From NCBI GenBank assembly GCA_019873625.1, contig JAIOAW010000002.1, positions 62,001 to 126,000 on the forward strand: a DNA stretch of 64,000 nt, in the 5' to 3' direction. This DNA is from Chloroflexota bacterium. Lineage in GTDB: Bacteria > Chloroflexota > Anaerolineae > UBA1429. Below, piece after piece: positions 42,752 through 52,618 of this stretch. Every line of letters starts with the position of its first letter. The stretch's first letter is position 1. A program made the translations under genes and the position numbers. The notes beneath the pieces are model-generated. The model saw only the letters and a program-made list of their open reading frames with translations, was not told where the DNA came from and ran no database searches.

Positions 42752-43651
42752 TTATGTTTCACTCGCGCCTTGCTGTGGGCTACGAACCGTCTCCGCCAGG
42801 GCCAGGTGGGTGCCCTCAAGGCCCCGGATGCGCACATCGCGGCGGATCAACCCTCGTGCGGTGAGGCGCTCCATCAGGCGCCCCCATTCCCAATCGTCCC
42901 AGCGGAAAAGGCGGCGTGCCATCGCCTCTGGCACGGCGATGACATTGCGCAAGTAGCGCAGGAGAAGCGTATCCATGGCCTGATCGGTGGAAATGGCGCG
43001 GGCCTTTTCGGGCACATCGGGGAAGCGCCGTAAAAAGAGGTCATACACGTAGGCATAGCCCCAGCGGTTGGCGTCCGAAATCCCCACCTTGACGATCTTC
43101 ATCTCCGCCTGAAGTTCGGCGATGGCGCGCTCGAAACTCCGCGCCACGGCCCCGCCGCCGGCCAACCCGGCCACCTGGCGCAGGCGGCTCGTGGCCATGG
43201 CCCCTTCTTTGAGGAGGGCCTCATAGATGTTCTTGGCCTCCGCCGTCATTTGGCCGGCCTCATACTGTTCTAGGTAGTCCTCGATATCCCCATAGTTGGG
43301 CGAGAGGGCGTAGAAAAAGGGCACCAGTTCGAGCGAGACGAGGGTGGCCGTGTTGCAGAGGATTTTGGCATAATAGACCTCGCCCCGCGCGGGGAGCGTG
43401 TCTTTCCACTGCCAGGTGCGGTCCAAGTACACGTTGTTGTGCTCCTCGGGAATGCCCCCGCGCGCGCCCGCGATGGCGTTCCAGAAGGTGGGCATCTCGA
43501 TATCGCGGTTGCCAAAGAGGAAGCAAAAACCCACTTCGTCCACAAAGGCTTTGGCGGCTCGTTCGTTCGTTACGCGCAGGGCTGGCGTGCGGTGGTAACG
43601 GATATCGCGCAGGGCCTCCACGGTCTCGAGGTCAAGTTCGGGTTCTGGCAT
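42752..43651 (-). CDS. AlkZ-related winged-helix protein
   Basis: 299 aa behind AGGGGTGAT. It resembles the AlkZ/YcaQ-related DNA glycosylase group: [57 protein letters not shown] and [21 protein letters not shown]. AlkZ enzymes unhook interstrand crosslinks, but their diagnostic QxQ-type motif is not obvious here, so catalytic activity is uncertain. No membrane segment. It lies between etfA and the metallo-hydrolase gene in a tight operon with no repair partner. Confidence 0.55.
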   Translation of the reverse strand: MPEPELDLETVEALRDIRYHRTPALRVTNERAAKAFVDEVGFCFLFGNRDIEMPTFWNAIAGARGGIPEEHNNVYLDRTWQWKDTLPARGEVYYAKILCNTATLVSLELVPFFYALSPNYGDIEDYLEQYEAGQMTAEAKNIYEALLKEGAMATSRLRQVAGLAGGGAVARSFERAIAELQAEMKIVKVGISDANRWGYAYVYDLFLRRFPDVPEKARAISTDQAMDTLLLRYLRNVIAVPEAMARRLFRWDDWEWGRLMERLTARGLIRRDVRIRGLEGTHLALAETVRSPQQGASET

Positions 43652-43672
43652 ATCACCCCTCAGAAAACGCGC

Positions 43673-44881
43673 TCAATGCCCCAAGCGCCGGCGCAAGTGC
43701 GCCGTCAAGGCGGGAACGATCTCGAACAGGTCTCCCACGATGCCGTACGTGGCGATATCGAAGATGGGCGCCTCCGGATCCTTGTTGATGGCCACGATGA
43801 CCTTCGAGGTGCCCATCCCTGCGCGATGCTGGACGGCCCCCGAAATCCCGCAGGCGATATAGAGGTCTGGGCGCACGGTGCGCCCCGTTTGCCCCACTTG
43901 GTGGGCGTAGGGAATCCAGCCGGCATCCACGGCGGCACGCGAGGCGCCCAAGGCGGCGCCCAGCACGTTGGCCAATTCCCGTAAGACGGCGAACCCCTCC
44001 GGCCCGCCCACGCCTGCCCCGCCGGAGACGATGATGCGCGCCTCGGCCAAGTTCACCTCTTCGCTGGCGGGCAGGAAGTCGAGCACCTTGGTCGCGATTT
44101 CCTCTTCAGCAAGGAGGCGCATCGTGACGGGGATGATCTCACCCGTGCGCTCCCCGTTGGGGGTGGGCACCTCGAACACGCGGTGGCGCACGGTGGCCAT
44201 CTGCGGGCGATGGTTCGGCGTGACGATGGTGGCCATAATGTTCCCGCCGTAGGCCGGGCGCGTCTGGATCAGCCGCCGCGTCTGGGCCTCGATGTCGAGG
44301 GCGGTGCAATCGGCCGTGAGGCCCGTGTGGAGTTGTGTGGCCACCGCGCCGGCGAGGTCTCGCCCGCGGGCGCTGGCACCCAAAAGGAGGATTTCCGGTC
44401 GGTGTTCCCGCGCCAAGGCCACTAGGAGGTGGGCGTAGGGGGCCGTCCGGTAGGCGGCCAGAGTGGCATCATCTGCCCAAAAGACGCGATCGGCCCCGTA
44501 GGCGATGGCCTCGCGGGCCACGTCTCTCACATTGTGCCCAAACACGCAGGCCGTGAGGGGCACTTGCAGGGCATCGGCCAGGCGCCGGCCCACACCCATC
44601 ATCTCCCAAGAGAGGCTCACGGCGCGCCCCTGGAATTGCTCCACCCACACCCACACGCCGCGCGCCTCCTCAGGGGAGGCCGCGTCCTCGGCGCGCAAGG
44701 CGGCCTGGCGGGGCAGGCTAAGCGCCTCAACCGGGCAAACGGGGAGGCAGGCCCCGCAGGCGGTGCACCGTTCGTTGACGACGGCGATGCCGCCCTCCAA
44801 AGCGAGCGCCCCATAGAGGCAGGCCTCCAGGCAGGCCTCACAGCCAATGCATCGTTCGGTGTCAATGGTCAACCAGGCCAT
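43673..44881 (-). CDS. etfA: Electron transfer flavoprotein alpha subunit with N-terminal 2[4Fe-4S] ferredoxin domain
   Basis: 402 aa. Residues ~8-60 hold two clusters: [11 protein letters not shown] and [11 protein letters not shown]. The ETF alpha domain follows ([20 protein letters not shown]), with the C-terminal FAD-binding motif [34 protein letters not shown] quoted in part as [16 protein letters not shown] and [10 protein letters not shown]. Ferredoxin-fused EtfA is known from anaerobic, often electron-bifurcating ETFs. Its start is 3 nt after the etfB stop. Partner dehydrogenases are not in the window. Confidence 0.93.
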   Translation of the reverse strand: MAWLTIDTERCIGCEACLEACLYGALALEGGIAVVNERCTACGACLPVCPVEALSLPRQAALRAEDAASPEEARGVWVWVEQFQGRAVSLSWEMMGVGRRLADALQVPLTACVFGHNVRDVAREAIAYGADRVFWADDATLAAYRTAPYAHLLVALAREHRPEILLLGASARGRDLAGAVATQLHTGLTADCTALDIEAQTRRLIQTRPAYGGNIMATIVTPNHRPQMATVRHRVFEVPTPNGERTGEIIPVTMRLLAEEEIATKVLDFLPASEEVNLAEARIIVSGGAGVGGPEGFAVLRELANVLGAALGASRAAVDAGWIPYAHQVGQTGRTVRPDLYIACGISGAVQHRAGMGTSKVIVAINKDPEAPIFDIATYGIVGDLFEIVPALTAHLRRRLGH

Positions 44882-44883
44882 AT

Positions 44884-45684
44884 TTAGATGAATCCCTCCT
44901 GGTGCAGGTGCTCGGCCAGCCGTTCGGCGATTTCCTCAGGCATGCTGCCGGTGATCCAGGCAACCTCTCCCTCGCGCCGCGGAGGAGAAAAGACGCGAAC
45001 GACCTGCGTGGGCGAGCCTTGTAGGCCGAAAAACCGCGCCTCGGCATTGGGCAGGGCAGATTCATCCCAGACGGGGATCTCGGCGCGGCGCGCCCGCCGC
45101 AGGAGGCGCGGGTTGGGGTCTCGCGGGGTGTTGATGTCTTTGAGCACGGTGAGGACGGCCGGCAGGCGCGCCTCCACCACCTCGGTGCCCTCCTCAAGAA
45201 GGCGCTCCACGACGATTTTCCCCGCCTGAGGGTCGAGCGTGCGGATGCGCGAGACGTAGGTGATCTGCGGCCAGCCCAGTTGATTGGCGATGCCCGGCCC
45301 CACCTGGCCCGTATCGCCATCTATGGCCTGCTTGCCGCATAGGATGAGGTCGCAGGGGCCGAGTTGGCGTATGGCCTGGGCTAGGGTGTAGGCCGTGGCC
45401 CAGGTATCGGCGCCCGCAAAGGCGGGGCTGCTCAAGAGGATGGCCTCATCGCAGCCCATCGCTAGGGCATCGCGCAGTTCTTGTTCGGCCTGGGGCGGCC
45501 CCATCGTCAGCGCGGTCACGCTCCCGCCGTGGGCCTCCACCAGGCGCAGGGCCTCTTCGATGGCATAGAGATCAAAGGGGTTGATGGTGGAGGCCACTTG
45601 GTCTCGCATAAGGGTCTTGGTTTCGGGGTGAAACTGGACCTCCACCGTATTCGGCACTGACTTGATGCAAACGATGATGCGCAA
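44884..45684 (-). CDS. etfB: Electron transfer flavoprotein beta subunit
   Basis: 266 aa if started at the TTG of LRIIVCIKSVPNT, preceded by GAGGTGG; the track ATG four codons earlier has no ribosome site. ETF beta signatures: NPFDLYAIEEALRLVEAHGG, GMGxDEAI-like AMGCDEAILL, and CGKQAIDGDTGQVGPGIANQLG. It binds the second flavin/AMP in the EtfAB heterodimer. It heads the minus-strand operon etfB-etfA-alkZ-like-MBL-folP-folK. Confidence 0.93.
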   Translation of the reverse strand: MRIIVCIKSVPNTVEVQFHPETKTLMRDQVASTINPFDLYAIEEALRLVEAHGGSVTALTMGPPQAEQELRDALAMGCDEAILLSSPAFAGADTWATAYTLAQAIRQLGPCDLILCGKQAIDGDTGQVGPGIANQLGWPQITYVSRIRTLDPQAGKIVVERLLEEGTEVVEARLPAVLTVLKDINTPRDPNPRLLRRARRAEIPVWDESALPNAEARFFGLQGSPTQVVRVFSPPRREGEVAWITGSMPEEIAERLAEHLHQEGFI

Positions 45685-45715
45685 AGGCCACCTCATAAGG
45701 CGCAGGATTGTTAAA

Positions 45716-45721
45716 AGTATA
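45716..45721 (-). promoter_or_regulatory. -10 box of the etfBA operon
   Basis: Minus strand TGG-TATACT, an extended -10. The -35 17 bp upstream is TTTCCC (weak). Start of transcription about 25 nt upstream of etfB. Confidence 0.4.
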
Positions 45722-45815
45722 CCACAACGGGGAGGCGAGGGAAAAGGCCCACGTTTCTTAGGGGCACATTAGGGCACCTTGGTCGTATACGGGGTGCCGG
45801 CCACCTCGCCCGCAC

Positions 45816-45835
45816 CGCGAGGCAGGAGCCTCGCG
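45816..45835. other. Isolated perfect hairpin in the etfB/moxR divergent region
   Basis: CGCGAGGC AGGA GCCTCGCG, an 8-bp perfect stem between the divergent promoters. No T-run; function unknown. Confidence 0.4.
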
Positions 45836-45859
45836 CTCCAAAAAGGGGTACGCGAAGAC

Positions 45860-45888
45860 TTGGCCTCCTCCAGAAAAGGGCTTACAAT
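45860..45888 (+). promoter_or_regulatory. Putative sigma-70 promoter of the moxR operon
   Basis: TTGGCC (45860-45865), 17-bp spacer, TACAAT (45883-45888), about 20 nt before the moxR ATG. Confidence 0.55.
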
Positions 45889-45914
45889 AAATATACCTTG
45901 TGGGGGAGGCGCGA

Positions 45915-46877
45915 ATGATTACCCAAGAAGCCAGGGCCTTTGCCGAGGCCGTCATCCAAAATGTCGAGCGCGTCATCGTGGGCAAGCGCGAGGCCATCGA
46001 ACTGGCCTTGGTGGCCCTTTTGTGCGAGGGGCATATCCTCATCGAAGATGTGCCCGGCGTGGGCAAGACGATGCTGGCGCGTGCCTTGGCCATCTCGCTC
46101 GGGTGCAGTTTCAAACGCCTGCAATGCACGCCGGACCTTTTGCCCAACGATGTGACCGGCGTTTCGGTCTATAACCAGAAGACGGGCGAGTTCGAGTTCC
46201 GCCCAGGGCCGGCCTTTGTGAACATCCTCTTGGCCGATGAAATCAACCGCGCCACACCGCGCACACAATCTGCCTTGCTGGAGGCGATGGGCGAGTATCA
46301 AGTTTCGGTGGATGGCGTCACGCGCGCCTTGCCGCGGCCCTTCCTCGTCTTGGCGACGCAGAACCCCATCGAATATGAGGGCACCTTCCCGCTGCCCGAG
46401 GCCCAGTTGGATCGCTTTTTGATGCGCATCAACCTGGGCTACCCCTCCTTCGAAGAGGAACAGCAAATCCTGCTCAACCTACAGCGCGTGCACCCCATCG
46501 AGACGATCGACCAGGTGGTGGATGTGGAGCACCTGCGTGCGATGCAGCGTTCTTTCTGGGAGACGACCGTGGATGAGACAGTGCGCGGGTATATCGTGCG
46601 CCTAGTGCAGGCCACGCGCACCCATCGCGATTTGGCCCTGGGGGCCAGCCCGCGCGGGAGTTTGGGGCTGTACCGCGCCGCGCAGGCCCTGGCCGTCCTT
46701 AGGGGGCGAGATTACGTCCTCCCCGATGATGTGAAGCACCTGGCGCCGTATGTGCTCACCCATCGGCTCATCGTCAAGCCGGAGAGCGCCCTGCGGGGGC
46801 GGACGGCGGCAGGGGTTCTTCAATCGGTGTTGGAGGAGACGCCTCTCGATATCGGCGCGTTGCAGCCGGCGCGCTAG
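45915..46877 (+). CDS. MoxR-family AAA+ ATPase
   Basis: 320 aa from ATG after GGGGGAGG (the track start is a GTG within that ribosome site). Walker [17 protein letters not shown] (~43-58), [21 protein letters not shown] (Walker B and MoxR signature), sensor-1 [23 protein letters not shown], and the C-terminal lid. MoxR ATPases act as chaperones for maturation of partner complexes, usually with a DUF58 and a transglutaminase/DUF4129 protein, as found downstream here. Confidence 0.94.
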   Translation: MITQEARAFAEAVIQNVERVIVGKREAIELALVALLCEGHILIEDVPGVGKTMLARALAISLGCSFKRLQCTPDLLPNDVTGVSVYNQKTGEFEFRPGPAFVNILLADEINRATPRTQSALLEAMGEYQVSVDGVTRALPRPFLVLATQNPIEYEGTFPLPEAQLDRFLMRINLGYPSFEEEQQILLNLQRVHPIETIDQVVDVEHLRAMQRSFWETTVDETVRGYIVRLVQATRTHRDLALGASPRGSLGLYRAAQALAVLRGRDYVLPDDVKHLAPYVLTHRLIVKPESALRGRTAAGVLQSVLEETPLDIGALQPAR

Positions 46878-46950
46878 GCGCGCCGGGGCGCGAGGGGCTG
46901 AGAGGGTGGCCCTCGCCATAGAGGGCACCTGGCGGTGAACGGATGGCGGT

Positions 46951-48138
46951 ATGCAACACCTTTTGGCGTTTATCATAGCCTTCTTTTTTATCGCGGCCTT
47001 TTTTCGCATAGACTTTTTCTTCTACATCCTCTATCTCCTGTTTGGAATCTATTTCTTGGCAGGGGTCTGGGTGGATCGGGCGATGAAAGGGCTGCGCGTG
47101 TCGCACGCCTTTGAGGAGAGGGCTTTCTTGGGCGAGCGCATCCCGGTGACCATCCGGCTCGAGAACCGTTCTTGGTTGCCCATCTTGTGGCTTCGGTTGC
47201 ACGAGAGCCTGCCCATCCAACTCAAGACGCCAAATTTTTACCGCTGCATCGTCTCGCTCCTTCCGAAAGAGACGCGCACCCTGAGTTACGAACTGACCTG
47301 CCGCCGCCGAGGATATTATCCCCTCGGGCCGATGTTCCTCTATTCGGGAGATGTGTTCGGCGTGCGCCAGCACGAGCGGGCGCTCGATCGCGTGGGGGCG
47401 CTCATCGTGTACCCTCAAATCGTGCCGCTGAACCGGTTCGGCCTGGCCGCGCAAACGCCTTTTGGCGATATTGCCACGAAGCAGCACCTTTATGAAGACC
47501 CCGCGCGGATCATCGGCGTGCGCCCCTATCAGAGCGGAGACAGCCTGCGCCACATCCATTGGAAGACGACGGCGGCCACCGGCTCCTTGCAGGTGAAGCG
47601 GTTTGAGCCGGCCATCTCGCTTGAGGCGCAGATCTTTCTCAATATGAATCGAGACGAGTACAGCATTCACCGCTATATCGCGGCGAGCGAATTGGCCATC
47701 GTTACGGCGGCCTCCATCGCGCATTTTTTGGCCGAGAAGCGGCAGAAGGTGGGGTTGTGCAGCAACGGCCTCGATCCCTTGGCGGAGGACGGCGAGGAGC
47801 CATACATCGCCTTGCCGCCGCGCAAAGGGCGAGATCACCTGATGCGCATTTTGGACGTCCTCGCGCGGATTCAACTCGCCGAGAAACGCCCCTTTGTGGA
47901 ACTGATGCGCCTAGCCAAACTGCACCTCACCTGGGGGGGCACGGCCATCGTCATCACGGGCCATGCCGATGAAGACCTGTTCAACGCGATGCTCTTTTTG
48001 CAGCGTTCGGGGTACTATGTCATGCTCATTGTGATGGATCCTCGAGAGCCGTTCAACCTCATTCAAGCGCGTGCGCAGACGGTGGGCATCAATGCCTACC
48101 ACATCTGGCAGGAAAGCGATCTCGATGTCTGGCGATAG
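46951..48138 (+). CDS. DUF58 membrane-anchored protein
   Basis: 395 aa. Two N-terminal membrane helices (LLAFIIAFFFIAAFFRIDFF and FYILYLLFGIYFLAGVW), an extracytoplasmic beta region, then the DUF58 core GVRPYQSGDSLRHIHWKTTA, with a von Willebrand-like C-terminal fold. Partner of MoxR in a family of envelope-linked modules. The stop overlaps the next gene by 14 bp. Confidence 0.88.
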   Translation: MQHLLAFIIAFFFIAAFFRIDFFFYILYLLFGIYFLAGVWVDRAMKGLRVSHAFEERAFLGERIPVTIRLENRSWLPILWLRLHESLPIQLKTPNFYRCIVSLLPKETRTLSYELTCRRRGYYPLGPMFLYSGDVFGVRQHERALDRVGALIVYPQIVPLNRFGLAAQTPFGDIATKQHLYEDPARIIGVRPYQSGDSLRHIHWKTTAATGSLQVKRFEPAISLEAQIFLNMNRDEYSIHRYIAASELAIVTAASIAHFLAEKRQKVGLCSNGLDPLAEDGEEPYIALPPRKGRDHLMRILDVLARIQLAEKRPFVELMRLAKLHLTWGGTAIVITGHADEDLFNAMLFLQRSGYYVMLIVMDPREPFNLIQARAQTVGINAYHIWQESDLDVWR

Positions 48139-49810
48139 GCCCGATATGGTGGAAGGAAAAGACCTAGCCACCCCCGCGCCGGGGGGCCTCAATCGGGCAG
48201 GGGCTATGCGCTTCGCCCTGGAGGAGGTCGTGCGGCCGCTGGCCATCGCGGCCTTGATGGGCTGCCTGGCCATGTCGCTCACGCAGGTGGCCCGCACCTA
48301 CACGGACGCCCCTTTGGGCACCTTTTGGGTGTGGCTGGCAGTGGTGCTCTCGTTCGAGAGCATCCATTCCTCGCGCCTCCTGCACCGCTTAGGCCCGGGG
48401 ATGCAGGATCGTTTTCGCTTCCGCTTTGTGGAATGGGTGGTCATCCTGCTAGGGGTGCGCTTTGGGATGTACCTCTTTTGGGGGCCGGGGCGGCTGGCCG
48501 CCGACCTCAACCGCTGGGCAGCGAACGTGGCCTCCTTTTTCGACGTGAACTTTATCCTCAACGGCCTCCTCGCCTTTTGCTTTTGGAGCGTAGCGGCCTA
48601 TCTGGCCCATGCCCTGCAAGAGTTGGAGGCCGCACCCTTTGAGCGAATGCCTTCCGTAACCGACCCCGGCCATTACCTGCGCGATACGATGCCGCACCAC
48701 GGCCAGATAGATCGCCAAGCGATCCTGAACCGCATCGTGAGTATGATCTTCGTCGGAGGGATGGTTATGCTCATCCTCTCCGGCTTGGCCCAGGTGGAAC
48801 TCAGCGATCTCCTCCTGCTGCGGCACTCGCGGAGTTCGGGCATCCTCCTCAACGTGTTCATCTATTTTGTGATTGGGTTTTTCCTCATCAGCCAGGCGCA
48901 CTATGTGGCGCTCAAGGCGAATTGGGAGATTCAGGAACTCCCCATCCTGGGCAAGTTGGGGCGCCGCTGGGTGCTGTGGTTGATCGTCTTTCTCGTATTA
49001 GTGGGGTTCATTGCGGCGCTCTTGCCGGTGAACTATTCGGTGGGCCTGCTGGATATCCTCTATACGGCCGTCCATTGGATTGCTTTCATCGGTGCGCAGA
49101 TCATTTTCATCATCCTCTGGCTCATTTCGGCGCTGATGATGCTCGTTATGAACCTATTGCGGCCCGAAGAGGCCGGCTCGGCGCCCGCCTTTGCGCCGCC
49201 CACGCCGCCCCCCGCGCCCACAGGGGGGGCGATGGGCGGTTGGGCGTGGTGGCCCTTTGTGCGGTCGCTCCTCTTTTGGTTCATCTTGATGGGGATCGTC
49301 GGCTATTCGCTGGTGCATTTTGCCCGAGACCGTTGGGGCATATGGAAGGACCTTTCCTTCGGCAAGTGGCTCCTGAGGCTGTGGGGGTTCTTGCGGGGCT
49401 TTGTGGAGGGGACGCGCCGCGCTTCGCAAACCCTGCGGCAGCGCTTGCGTTTGCGGTTTGCGCGCCCCACCCCCGCGGCTCCCCAGGCGCCATGGCGGTA
49501 TCTCTCTTTGCGGAGGCTCTCACCCCGCGAACGCGTGCGCTACTTTTACCTCTCTACGGCCGAGCGCGCCGCGCGGCAAGGGCTGGCTCGCCCTCCATCG
49601 AGCACGCCTTGGGAGTATGAGCGCCTTTTGCGCCGCGAACTGTCCGAAGCGGCCAATGAGATTCACGACCTGACAGGCGCTTTCATCGAGGCGCGCTATA
49701 CGGCGCACCCCATCGCGGAGGAGCACGTGAGTTGGGTGCAGCAAATTTGGCGGCGAATCCGCCAGATTTTGACGAGCCGAAAGAAGGCCCGCCAACAGAC
49801 CAAGGTGTGA
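48125..49810 (+). CDS. Multi-spanning membrane protein with C-terminal DUF4129
   Basis: 561 aa from MSGDRPDMVEGKDLA. About seven hydrophobic segments between residues 30 and 400 (WVVILLGVRFGMYLFW; WVLWLIVFLVLVGFIAALLP; SLLFWFILMGIVGYSLVHF), a Pro-rich loop (FAPPTPPPAPTGG), then a C-terminal DUF4129 (FYLSTAERAARQGLARPPSS and LSEAANEIHDLTGAFIEARY). The usual transglutaminase-like domain of this cluster is absent. Likely acts with MoxR and DUF58 in envelope assembly or signalling; no direct evidence of function. Confidence 0.8.
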   Translation: MSGDRPDMVEGKDLATPAPGGLNRAGAMRFALEEVVRPLAIAALMGCLAMSLTQVARTYTDAPLGTFWVWLAVVLSFESIHSSRLLHRLGPGMQDRFRFRFVEWVVILLGVRFGMYLFWGPGRLAADLNRWAANVASFFDVNFILNGLLAFCFWSVAAYLAHALQELEAAPFERMPSVTDPGHYLRDTMPHHGQIDRQAILNRIVSMIFVGGMVMLILSGLAQVELSDLLLLRHSRSSGILLNVFIYFVIGFFLISQAHYVALKANWEIQELPILGKLGRRWVLWLIVFLVLVGFIAALLPVNYSVGLLDILYTAVHWIAFIGAQIIFIILWLISALMMLVMNLLRPEEAGSAPAFAPPTPPPAPTGGAMGGWAWWPFVRSLLFWFILMGIVGYSLVHFARDRWGIWKDLSFGKWLLRLWGFLRGFVEGTRRASQTLRQRLRLRFARPTPAAPQAPWRYLSLRRLSPRERVRYFYLSTAERAARQGLARPPSSTPWEYERLLRRELSEAANEIHDLTGAFIEARYTAHPIAEEHVSWVQQIWRRIRQILTSRKKARQQTKV

Positions 49811-49814
49811 AGAA

Positions 49815-52034
49815 ATGGACCTTTTTGCGCATGCCCGGCAGGAACAGATCGAGCGCGAGGCGCCTCTGGCCGCCCGTATGCGGCCGCGCACCCTGGATGA
49901 GTTCGTGGGCCAAGATCACATCACCGGCCCTGGCCGGTTGTTGCGCCGCGCCATCCAGGCCGACCAGATTTCCTCGGTCATCTTCTACGGACCGCCCGGC
50001 ACCGGCAAAACGAGCCTCGCGCGCATCATCGCCAACACCACCCATTCTCGCTTTGTCACGTTGAACGCCGTTCTGGCCGGCGTAGCCGATGTGCGCGCCG
50101 TGGTGGCCGAGGCCCAAAAGGAGCGCGAACTCTATGGGCGGCGCACCATCCTGTTTGTGGATGAGGTGCACCGCTGGAACAAGGCCCAGCAGGATGCCCT
50201 CTTGCCGTGGGTGGAAAATGGCACCATCATTATGATTGGGGCTACCGTCGAGAACCCGTGGTTCTCGGTCAACAAGGCCTTGCTCAGCCGCAGCCGGGTG
50301 TTCCAACTCCTGCCCTTGGACGAGGCGGCCTTGCGGCGCATTGCCCACGCCGCCCTCACCGACCCCGAACGGGGGTACGGCAAACTCAAGGTGGAGATCA
50401 AACCCGAGGCGCTCGACCACCTGGTGAACGTGGCCAATGGGGACGCGCGCACCCTGCTCAACGCCCTCGAACTCGCCGTGGAGACGACCCCGCCCAATGA
50501 GGAGGGCGTCATCGTCATTGATATGGCCGTGGCGGAGGAATCCATCCAGCAGCGCGCCGTGCTCTATGACCGGGAGGGCGATTACCATTTCGATACGATC
50601 AGCGCCTTTATCAAATCTCTGCGCGGGTCGGACCCCGATGCGGCGCTCTATTGGCTGGCCAAGATGGTCTATGCCGGCGAGGACCCCCGCTTTATTTTTC
50701 GGCGTATGCTCATCTCGGCGGCGGAGGATATCGGCCTGGCCGATCCGCAGGCCATTGTCGTGGTGCAGGCGGCGGCGGAGGCCTTTGAGCACGTGGGTTT
50801 GCCGGAAGGGCAGTTCCACCTGGCCCTTGCGGCGCTGTATTTGGCCACAGCGCCCAAGTCGAACTCGACGATGGGCTATTTTGATGCCTTTGAGACGGTG
50901 CGCCGCCAGCGTGAGGAAGCCGTGCCCACTCATTTGCGAGATGCCAGCCGCGATAAAGAGGGGTTCGGCCACGGCGAAGGGTATCTTTACCCGCATGCCT
51001 ACCGCGACCATTGGGTGGCCCAGCAATATCTGCCCGCCTCGCTCCAGGGTAAGGTCTTTTACCAGCCGAGCGATCAGGGCTATGAGCGGTTGATCCGCGA
51101 GCAGGTGGAGCGCCGCCGCGAGGAACAGTTGGCCGCTATGGTGGAGGGACCGTCCTCTATCGAGGGGTTGACCTATTCGCCCGCAGACCCTGCCCAGGAG
51201 CGATGGCTGATGCGCGCCATCAGCGGGGTGGCGCGTTCCCTGGCCCAGGTGCGCGATCGCCTATTCGAGGGGCTGGATATCCGCCGCCACCACCTCGTGC
51301 TCGATCTCAACGCGGCGAGCGGCCTCCTCACGTGGGAGGCCGTGCGGCGCGTGCCCGAAGGCGGCGTGTGGGCCTTGGTGCGCGATGAGATCTCAGCCCA
51401 GGCTCTGCGCGAGCAGGCCGAGCGGCTCGATGTGCTCCATCGCCCCATCGTGTTGCAGGGGGAACTGATGGCCCTCCCGGCGCTTTTGGGCGAGCGGGGC
51501 GACGAGGCCGTGCGGTTTGACGTCATCTTGGGGCGCAATAGCCTGACCCAGGCGGCCGACAAGGCCGGCGCCTTACGGATGCTCTATGGCTTGATGGCCG
51601 CTAACGGCTCTTTGCGTTTGGCCGAGGCCGTGCCCCGCCTTGGGCAGCGGCTCTATGCCTTGCTGGCCGAGGGCGTTCCGCCGCGGTTGGCTGAGCGGTG
51701 GCGCGAGGCGGAAGAGGCCCTCTATGCCGCCCCAGAGGACCCTATGGTCAATTGGGGGCCTGACGATTTGCGACAGGCCTTGGAAAGGGCAGGGTTCCGC
51801 GACGTTTCGGTGCAGGTAGAGAGGGCCACGGCGGATATGCTCATCACGGCGAACCACCTCGCCCGCTGGTTTACGCCCGGCGGCCAAGGACGGCCCGCCT
51901 ATGTGGACCATTTGAGGCGCTCCCTCGAGAAAGAGGAGGTCGAGGAGATTAAGCGCCTTCTTGAGCAATATCTTTTGGGCCGCACCACCGCCTGGCAAAG
52001 CGCGGTGGCCTACGTCAGCGCGCGGCGGCCATAG
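49815..52034 (+). CDS. rarA: Replication-associated recombination protein A (RarA/MgsA) fused to a C-terminal methyltransferase-like domain
   Basis: 739 aa, against ~440 for E. coli RarA. The AAA+ clamp-loader-like part spans ~1-430: RMRPRTLDEFVGQDHITGPG, Walker A FYGPPGTGKTSLARII, Walker B FVDEVHRWNKAQQDALLPWV, sensor GATVENPWFSVNKAL and the tetramerisation region (GEGYLYPHAYRDHWVAQQYLP). Residues ~480-730 have a Rossmann-like stretch (HHLVLDLNAASGLLTWEAVR) resembling a degenerate SAM-binding motif. Such fusions are known in some cyanobacteria. Acts on stalled forks. Starts 4 nt after the DUF4129 gene. Confidence 0.9.
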   Translation: MDLFAHARQEQIEREAPLAARMRPRTLDEFVGQDHITGPGRLLRRAIQADQISSVIFYGPPGTGKTSLARIIANTTHSRFVTLNAVLAGVADVRAVVAEAQKERELYGRRTILFVDEVHRWNKAQQDALLPWVENGTIIMIGATVENPWFSVNKALLSRSRVFQLLPLDEAALRRIAHAALTDPERGYGKLKVEIKPEALDHLVNVANGDARTLLNALELAVETTPPNEEGVIVIDMAVAEESIQQRAVLYDREGDYHFDTISAFIKSLRGSDPDAALYWLAKMVYAGEDPRFIFRRMLISAAEDIGLADPQAIVVVQAAAEAFEHVGLPEGQFHLALAALYLATAPKSNSTMGYFDAFETVRRQREEAVPTHLRDASRDKEGFGHGEGYLYPHAYRDHWVAQQYLPASLQGKVFYQPSDQGYERLIREQVERRREEQLAAMVEGPSSIEGLTYSPADPAQERWLMRAISGVARSLAQVRDRLFEGLDIRRHHLVLDLNAASGLLTWEAVRRVPEGGVWALVRDEISAQALREQAERLDVLHRPIVLQGELMALPALLGERGDEAVRFDVILGRNSLTQAADKAGALRMLYGLMAANGSLRLAEAVPRLGQRLYALLAEGVPPRLAERWREAEEALYAAPEDPMVNWGPDDLRQALERAGFRDVSVQVERATADMLITANHLARWFTPGGQGRPAYVDHLRRSLEKEEVEEIKRLLEQYLLGRTTAWQSAVAYVSARRP

Positions 52035-52062
52035 GGGATTTTCTTATCGCATAGGGGGGAGG

Positions 52063-52557
52063 ATGCTTGGGAATTCGCTCTTGGTATGGGCCTTGTGGGG
52101 TGCGCCCTGGGTGGGCATCGCGGCCCTGGTGGGGCTGGCCATCCATCAGCGGCGGCTCATCAAGCGGTTGGAAGGGCGGCTGAACCGCCTTTTGGGCGGC
52201 TCGGAGGATGGGTCGCTTGCGGCGGCCATCGAGGCGCACCTTGGCCGCTTGGAGGAGGCAACGCGCGAGGTGCAGGCCCTGCGGGCCGAAACCCAGGCCC
52301 TTCGCCGAGAGTTGGCGGGCGCCGTTCAACACGTGGGGATGGTGCGCTTTAACCCCTATGAAGATACCGGGGGAGAGTTGAGTTTCGCCCTGGCCTTGGC
52401 CAATGCCCAAGGGGATGGCGCCATTCTTTGCAATCTCCACGGGCGGAGGGAATCTCGCCTGTATGCCAAGCCGCTCAGGGGTTGGCAATCTCCCTATGCC
52501 CTTTCTGAAGAGGAGGTGCGGGCCGTGCGCCTTGCGCAAAAGGGGCTGGCAGATTGA
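52063..52557 (+). CDS. DUF4446 family protein
   Basis: 164 aa from MLGNSLLVWALWGAPWVGIA behind GGGGGGAGG (track start is inside rarA). One N-terminal membrane helix, a coiled coil (~40-95: LEEATREVQALRAETQALRR), then the DUF4446 core VGMVRFNPYEDTGGELSFAL and CNLHGRRESRLYAKPL. Function unknown for the family; it is often found near chromosome-partition or cytoskeletal genes. The downstream bactofilin promoter overlaps its stop codon. Confidence 0.85.
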   Translation: MLGNSLLVWALWGAPWVGIAALVGLAIHQRRLIKRLEGRLNRLLGGSEDGSLAAAIEAHLGRLEEATREVQALRAETQALRRELAGAVQHVGMVRFNPYEDTGGELSFALALANAQGDGAILCNLHGRRESRLYAKPLRGWQSPYALSEEEVRAVRLAQKGLAD

Positions 52558-52582
52558 CATGCTCTCGTCCTTGGGCTAACAT
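52554..52582 (+). promoter_or_regulatory. Putative sigma-70 promoter of the bactofilin gene, overlapping a stop codon
   Basis: Perfect TTGACA (52554-52559) containing the TGA of DUF4446, 17-bp spacer, TAACAT (52577-52582). Leader about 30 nt. Confidence 0.6.
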
Positions 52583-52618
52583 CCCCGCACACGTGGAGGC
52601 AATAAAGGGGGGCACACT

